Shown piece by piece: positions 6,062-10,207 of a DNA stretch of 10,207 nucleotides. Positions within the stretch are counted from its first letter, which is position 1; every line of letters starts with the position of its first letter. The notes under the pieces are model-generated. The model worked only from the letters and a program-made list of their open reading frames with translations, was not told where the DNA came from and did no database searches. The stretch spans positions 1 to 10,207 of the forward strand of contig JAGLNZ010000151.1 of the NCBI GenBank assembly GCA_023139225.1, written 5' to 3'. A program made the translations under genes and the position numbers. This DNA comes from Desulfobacula sp. (lineage in GTDB: Bacteria > Desulfobacterota > Desulfobacteria > Desulfobacterales > Desulfobacteraceae).

Positions 6062-6529
6062 TTACCATACAAGTGTTTTATAAATCCAGCCTATATCCCC
6101 ATCAGCATGCTCAATTTTAATCCAGTTGCCTTTTCTTGAAAGAACCTTAAACGGCACACCTTTTTCAACTGTGAACAAAATACTGCTCTTGGTATTTGGT
6201 TTGGATCGGACATTGCATTTGTTTTTAATCGTAATAACACCTTCCAGCTTGCCTAAAAGGGATTTATGAAGCCATGCCACATCATTTTCAAAATCCTTTA
6301 TTTTATACCAGTTGCCCTTCTTTTGGACAATTGTGACAGGATGGTATTGCTCAACCTGCCATAACACATCATGTTTCGTCCCGGGGCCTGACCGCATATT
6401 GGCAATATCGGCCGTAACACAAAGTCTTTGTTGTGCAAAAACCAGACCTGGTAAAATCAAAAAAACCGCCATTATGGCCGGCATTGCTTTAGTAATTTTA
6501 ATGATGACTTCAATATTTAAACGCTTCAT
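6062..6529 (-). CDS. Secreted protein with two bacterial SH3 domains
   Basis: Probable periplasmic protein of 155 residues. A Sec signal peptide (about 1-32, with a hydrophobic core MAVFLILPGLV and likely cleavage after VFA) precedes two SH3b (SH3_3) repeats at about 36-93 and 99-153. Each has the typical NxRSxPxTK...V..G......KGNW.KI......W..KSLL pattern. Such domains usually bind cell-wall peptides or proteins; no enzyme domain is attached. I chose the ATG at 6529 because GGAGG stands 7 nt before it and the signal peptide then begins normally. An upstream in-frame start at 6559 would overlap the end of feoB and spoil the signal peptide. It lies 22 bp after feoB and is probably cotranscribed with it. 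Confidence 0.85.
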   Translation of the reverse strand: MKRLNIEVIIKITKAMPAIMAVFLILPGLVFAQQRLCVTADIANMRSGPGTKHDVLWQVEQYHPVTIVQKKGNWYKIKDFENDVAWLHKSLLGKLEGVITIKNKCNVRSKPNTKSSILFTVEKGVPFKVLSRKGNWIKIEHADGDIGWIYKTLVW

Positions 6530-6551
6530 AAAAAGCCTCCGTATTATTCTT

Positions 6552-8723
6552 TCAACCAAAGCCTAGCATCATTCCCGTTCGGTATACCAAAAAAGACATG
6601 CCCCATGCAACCATAGTTGTATATATCAGGTTAAAACCGGCCCATTTTGCTGAAGTTTCCCTGTAAATAGTTACTACAGTCGCAAAACAAGGCACATACA
6701 ATAAAACAAAAACCATCATTGAGAGTGCAGAAAGAGCTGTCATACCGGAATTTTTAAGTGCTTTTTCAAGCGCCTCACTCTCATCATTGCCAACACCATA
6801 TAACACACCCATTGTACTGACAACAACCTCTTTTGCAACAAAACCTGTAACAAGTGCAACACTTGCCCGCCACCCTATTCCAATGGGTTCAAATACTGCC
6901 TCTAGCGCTTTACCAATTTTACCGATATATGATTTGGATACCCGTTCCTGCTCTTTTCTATTATTAATATCTTTCAATAACAGCGTTAATTGCCGGTTTA
7001 ATTGTTCAGTCTCATGATCAGCCGCCAAAGTGATTCTTTGGGAATAATCATATTTTACGGCATTGATCTTTTCATCATAATCCACAGAATAGGAAATTGT
7101 TCTTGGAAAACTTGAAAGTGCCCATATAATAATTGAACCGATAAGAATAACACCACCCATTTTTTTTAAAAACATTTTGCCTCTATCCCACATGTGGATC
7201 AAAAGACTTTTTAACATAGGCATTCTGTATGGCGGCAACTCCATAATAAACGGGGCCTCTACACCTTTAAAGAAAACAGCCCTTAAGAGTCTGCCGGATA
7301 AAATAGCAATAACAATACCAGTAAAATACAGGCCGAAAATAACGGTACCGGCCTTTTCAGCAAAAAAACTGCCGGCCAGGACAATATAAACCGGAAGCCT
7401 TGCCGAGCAGGACATAAATGGTGTCATCAGAATTGTTAAAATCCGGTCTTTCTCACTCTCCAGGGTTCGCGTGGCCATAATCGCAGGCACAGTGCAGCCA
7501 AACCCCATTAACATAGGAATAAAGGATTTTCCGTGAAGCCCGGATGTATGCATCACCCGGTCCATTAAAAAAGCAGCTCTTGCCATATAGCCGGTATCCT
7601 CAAAAAGAGCAATGCAGAAAAACAGGATAAGAATATTGGGAAGAAAAATTATGACACTGCCTATTCCCGCGATGACACCGTCTAACAAAAGATCTTTTAA
7701 CATGGATGGCGGCATGATCTTATCAAGGCTGCCCGACAGCGCCGAAACTGCCATATCTATCCATTCCATAGGATATGCACCAAGGGAGAATGACAATTGA
7801 AACATGGCCCATATAAAAAAAATAAATACGGGTATTCCCAAAAATCTATCCGTAAGGACAAGATCAATATTTCGTGACATATCGATACGTTTAGTGGCAA
7901 GATTGCTTATAGTTTCTTTTGCAATCCCTGCAATAACTCCATACCGGTCATCGGTCAGTACAATCTCAAAATCATCTTCAAACAAATCATAAATTCTTTT
8001 GCGACACTCCCCTGCTGTTTGAAAAACCTCTTTTGATACCTGTGATGACAGATTCTGAAATCTTGTTTTAACAATTTTATCATCTTCTAGAATTTTAATT
8101 GCATTCCATCTCAATGCACCATCAATATCTATTTCACTTTGGAGAATCCCGGTTTCAATCTTTGAAATACATCCTTCGATCTCCTGACCGTATCTGATAT
8201 CCCGACTTTTTTTCCCTTTACTAAACCGATTAACTTCCTCAATAGCCGCCTCAACAAGATTATCAATACCTTTATTTTTATTTCCAATGGTGAAGACGAC
8301 AGGCAATCCTAACAATTGGGATAATTTTTTTTCATCAATTTTGATCCCTTTTGCCTGGGCAACATCCGCCATATTCAGTACAAATAAAGCGGGATGCCCA
8401 AGTTCAAGAATTTGAATAGCAAGAAAAAGGCTTCGTTCAAGATTCGAGGCATCAATAATACTGATAACGATATCCGGATTTTCATTTAAAATAAAATCCC
8501 TGGCCGTGATTTCTTCAATTGAGAATGGCGTAAGGCTATAGGTACCCGGAAGATCAACAATCCTCAAGTCATAATCTTTATGTTTTAACTTTCCTTCTTT
8601 TTTCTCCACAGTGACGCCCGGCCAGTTTCCCACTTTCTGCCTGGCGCCGGTGAGGGTGTTAAATATTGTTGTTTTGCCGCTATTGGGATTCCCGGCAAGG
8701 GCAATGGTCAATTTCTTAGTCAT
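6552..8723 (-). CDS. feoB: Ferrous iron transporter FeoB
   Basis: Inner-membrane Fe(II) importer of 723 residues, normal length. The cytoplasmic GTPase domain has G1 GNPNSGKT (11-18), the switch threonine T38 in PGVTVE, G3 DLPG (57-60) and G4 NMAD (117-120). A helical FeoB-associated domain follows (about 170-280), then the membrane part, with the first gate motif MGFGCTVPAIMATRTL (406-421) and a second gate region near the C-terminus (YVPCFATVVTIYRE). The cysteine in each gate is present. A soluble charged insertion (about 575-635) sits between helices, as in many FeoB proteins. The start ATG lies 1 nt after the stop of the Fur-FeoA gene, so translation is coupled. No separate feoC was found. 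Confidence 0.97.
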   Translation of the reverse strand: MTKKLTIALAGNPNSGKTTIFNTLTGARQKVGNWPGVTVEKKEGKLKHKDYDLRIVDLPGTYSLTPFSIEEITARDFILNENPDIVISIIDASNLERSLFLAIQILELGHPALFVLNMADVAQAKGIKIDEKKLSQLLGLPVVFTIGNKNKGIDNLVEAAIEEVNRFSKGKKSRDIRYGQEIEGCISKIETGILQSEIDIDGALRWNAIKILEDDKIVKTRFQNLSSQVSKEVFQTAGECRKRIYDLFEDDFEIVLTDDRYGVIAGIAKETISNLATKRIDMSRNIDLVLTDRFLGIPVFIFFIWAMFQLSFSLGAYPMEWIDMAVSALSGSLDKIMPPSMLKDLLLDGVIAGIGSVIIFLPNILILFFCIALFEDTGYMARAAFLMDRVMHTSGLHGKSFIPMLMGFGCTVPAIMATRTLESEKDRILTILMTPFMSCSARLPVYIVLAGSFFAEKAGTVIFGLYFTGIVIAILSGRLLRAVFFKGVEAPFIMELPPYRMPMLKSLLIHMWDRGKMFLKKMGGVILIGSIIIWALSSFPRTISYSVDYDEKINAVKYDYSQRITLAADHETEQLNRQLTLLLKDINNRKEQERVSKSYIGKIGKALEAVFEPIGIGWRASVALVTGFVAKEVVVSTMGVLYGVGNDESEALEKALKNSGMTALSALSMMVFVLLYVPCFATVVTIYRETSAKWAGFNLIYTTMVAWGMSFLVYRTGMMLGFG

Positions 8724-8724
8724 A

Positions 8725-9699
8725 TTACATTTTTTTAAATCTTACCTTTTCAACAAAAATATTTGCAGCTTCCTCAACCCGAAGCGATAAATGATATCCT
8801 TTGATAACTAATTCAATGGGATCTTTTAGTGGTGCATATTTTTCGACATATATGACCGATCCCCTGTTGATTCCCATTTCAAGCAATCTGCGTCTTAAAA
8901 CGCTTTCTCCTGAAACCTTTCGAATAATTCCTTCCTGACCGGTTTTCATTTGGCTGAGCAACATGGATGCTTGAAGGATATCCTTGGGTTCCTGGTAATC
9001 ATCATGGTTTTGTATTCTTACCTGATCAAAGGGTTGAACCCTTATTTTTTCTGCCATGCCCTTACCTAAAACCAAACGGTTTTCTCCTACCGCAATCACC
9101 ACCTGACCACCAAACCCGGCAGAGACAATTTCAACTAAATCCCCAATTTTAAGCCCCATTGAAGAAATCCGCAACTGCATATTTTTGCCGGCATCAAAAT
9201 CTTTGACAATCAGCTTCTCCCCTTGTTTTGCCTTATGAAGTGAAACTATCGTATTGCGATGTTCCATACACTTGGAACAAATGCCGTATATTTCCATTTT
9301 ATGCTGAAGCATATGGAACCCATAAGCATCTGCAACCTTGTGCTGTTGTTTTTCTATCGCCTCATCCTTAAATTCCAGAATGCTGCCGCATTGTAGACAT
9401 ACCATATGGTCATGATGTAACCCTAGGTGCCTGTGTTCATATTTGGTTTCCTTGTCATGAAACTCTATTTTACTTGCAAATCCGAACCTGCACAAAAGCT
9501 CCATGCTGTTTAATACAAAACCTTCATCAATCTTAAGTCCTTCCTGTCTAAGCTGGGCCAGGATATCTTTGATGGTTACATGATGCTCAAGTTTTAAAAA
9601 AGCTTCCAAAACCTGAAACCTTAAGGCAAACCGGTCAATACCCTGTTGCTGGAACAACCTTTTAAACTGCTTTTTTTCTTGCTCATGCGTATTGATCAT
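8725..9699 (-). CDS. Fur-FeoA-FeoA fusion protein
   Basis: Three modules in one 324-residue chain. Residues 1-148 are a Fur-type repressor: a winged-helix DNA-binding half (about 20-82), the metal-site signature HRHLGLHHDHMVCLQCG (89-105) and a second pair of cysteines CSKC (141-144), giving the two CxxC structural zinc motifs. Residues about 151-229 and 248-320 are two FeoA SH3-like domains. Each has the MGL/MGI..G..V.I/V motif; the first contains SSMGLKIGDLVEIVSAGFGG, the second RRRLLEMGINRGSVIYVEK. FeoA normally works as a small separate partner of FeoB, so this protein may both sense iron for the operon and act on the transporter. The start is the ATG at 9699, with GAAGGG 9 nt before it. 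A TTG at 9729 is in frame but only 3 bp from the -10 box, hence upstream of the transcript start. Confidence 0.92.
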   Translation of the reverse strand: MINTHEQEKKQFKRLFQQQGIDRFALRFQVLEAFLKLEHHVTIKDILAQLRQEGLKIDEGFVLNSMELLCRFGFASKIEFHDKETKYEHRHLGLHHDHMVCLQCGSILEFKDEAIEKQQHKVADAYGFHMLQHKMEIYGICSKCMEHRNTIVSLHKAKQGEKLIVKDFDAGKNMQLRISSMGLKIGDLVEIVSAGFGGQVVIAVGENRLVLGKGMAEKIRVQPFDQVRIQNHDDYQEPKDILQASMLLSQMKTGQEGIIRKVSGESVLRRRLLEMGINRGSVIYVEKYAPLKDPIELVIKGYHLSLRVEEAANIFVEKVRFKKM

Positions 9700-9732
9700 T
9701 GCTTTTATCCCTTCAAAATAACGTTTCAAGAT

Positions 9733-9760
9733 ATTATAGCCGGGTGTTTATGTCAAGCAA
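9733..9760 (-). promoter_or_regulatory. Promoter of the fur-feoA-feoB operon
   Basis: On the minus strand a perfect -10 box TATAAT (9733-9738) lies 16 bp from TTGCTT (9755-9760), a weak -35. A better-looking TTGACA is only 12 bp away and too close. The predicted start near 9726 gives a leader of about 27 nt containing the GAAGGG ribosome site. The -35 lies inside one arm of an inverted repeat. I did not recognise a classical Fur box. Confidence 0.65.
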
Positions 9761-9800
9761 ATGGCATCTGAAACTTGTATCCTTATAAATATTGCTTGAC
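9752..9800. repeat. 9-bp inverted repeat between divergent promoters
   Basis: GTCAAGCAA (9752-9760) and TTGCTTGAC (9792-9800) are perfect reverse complements whose starts are 40 bp apart. Each arm overlaps a -35-like element, one pointing to the iron operon and the other to the rightward gene. It could be a shared operator for an iron-responsive or other regulator, with looping or dimer binding, though this is inferred only from position. Confidence 0.55.
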
Positions 9801-9824
9801 CCTGCAAACAAGATCTGTTTTAGT
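9796..9824 (+). promoter_or_regulatory. Possible promoter of the rightward gene
   Basis: TTGACC (9796-9801) and TTTAGT (9819-9824) are 17 bp apart. The -35 is good but the -10 is weak (4 of 6). The leader to the ATG at 9888 would be about 58 nt and contains the second copy of a TAAAATATTC repeat. Confidence 0.35.
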
Positions 9825-9887
9825 TTTAAAATATTCAAAGCATATTGGGGATTGGTTTTTCCCGACTAAAATATTCTGGAGTTCTTA

Positions 9888-10207
9888 ATGAAGGCACTTG
9901 ACTATTCAAAAATTTTAATTTTCCTTTGCCTTGTTTCTTTGCTATTTGTCATCTTTACCGGGCCTGTGACTGGAACAGACCTGTCTTCAAGTAACTTAAA
10001 AATTGGGATCTATGATAATCCGCCAAAACTTTTTATCGATGAAAATAATCTGGCAAAAGGTATTTTCCCCGGACTTATCAAAACTATTGCAAAAAAAGAA
10101 GGGTGGAAAATCAAATTCATTCCCCTTTCATTCAAAGAAGGATTAGAAGGTCTTGAAAAAGGGACCATTGATATTATGCAGGATGTTGCCTGGTCAGAAA
10201 AAAGAAG
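9888..10207 (+). CDS. Periplasmic solute-binding (SBP_bac_3-like) domain protein, 3' end missing
   Basis: The ATG at 9888 is preceded by GGAG 8 nt upstream. The first 28 or so residues form a signal peptide or membrane anchor (hydrophobic ILIFLCLVSLLFVIFTG). The mature part begins like a type-3 extracellular solute-binding domain: LKIGIYDNPPKLFIDENN, then GIFPGLIKTIAKKEGWKI, a GLEGLEKGTIDIMQDVAWS segment and a sensor-style ligand cleft. The window ends after about 106 codons with the frame open. In this kind of organism such domains are often the sensor part of a histidine kinase or diguanylate cyclase, and the absence of transporter genes nearby fits that. The C-terminal half is needed to decide. 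It is divergent from the iron operon. Confidence 0.82.
   Translation, partial: MKALDYSKILIFLCLVSLLFVIFTGPVTGTDLSSSNLKIGIYDNPPKLFIDENNLAKGIFPGLIKTIAKKEGWKIKFIPLSFKEGLEGLEKGTIDIMQDVAWSEKR

Noticed and set aside
9727..9729. TTG start extending the Fur-FeoA protein by 10 residues
   Set aside because: It lies 3 bp from the TATAAT box and so before the expected transcript start; the ATG at 9699 has a good ribosome site.

Overview
The window reads as a low-GC Gram-negative chromosome, most likely a sulfate reducer of the Desulfobacterota (Desulfobacteraceae-like). The grounds are an NtrC-type regulator and a near-consensus sigma-54 promoter, a Fur-FeoA-FeoB iron operon, a HigBA module and the general protein style. 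This assignment is an inference; no rRNA or other marker gene is present.

Layout. Bases 1-2408 (+) hold the 3' part of a membrane sensor histidine kinase and a complete sigma-54-activating response regulator, an NtrB/NtrC-like pair. Bases 2440-3033 (-) hold a HigB toxin / HigA antitoxin module whose promoter lies directly against the toxin start codon. Bases 3034-3364 hold that promoter, a doubtful small reading frame and a short inverted repeat resembling a mobile-element end. Bases 3365-4501 (-) encode a multi-pass membrane protein of the DUF1624 / heparan-alpha-glucosaminide acetyltransferase-like family. Just upstream of it, at 4511-4960 (-), is a decayed and truncated gene that I read as a linear-amide C-N hydrolase (penicillin acylase-like).

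The most interesting part is the apparently empty 4961-5333. On the + strand it has two near-identical palindromes exactly 90 bp apart, a near-perfect sigma-54 promoter (5218-5234), a 17-bp perfect palindrome at the expected start site, and a strong hairpin terminator (5287-5326). No gene lies downstream on that strand for 4.5 kb. The simplest reading is a sigma-54-dependent small RNA of about 80 nt with a C/U-rich unpaired middle, switched on by an enhancer-binding protein. The response regulator at 1038-2408 is a possible but unproven activator.

Bases 5334-9699 (-) form a compact iron operon: a Fur repressor fused to two FeoA domains, then FeoB, a secreted two-SH3-domain protein, and a membrane-anchored TPR protein like YfgM. 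It ends at the same hairpin, which therefore works in both directions. Bases 9700-9887 are a divergent promoter region with a 9-bp inverted repeat. The window ends inside a periplasmic solute-binding (SBP_bac_3-like) protein gene on the + strand.
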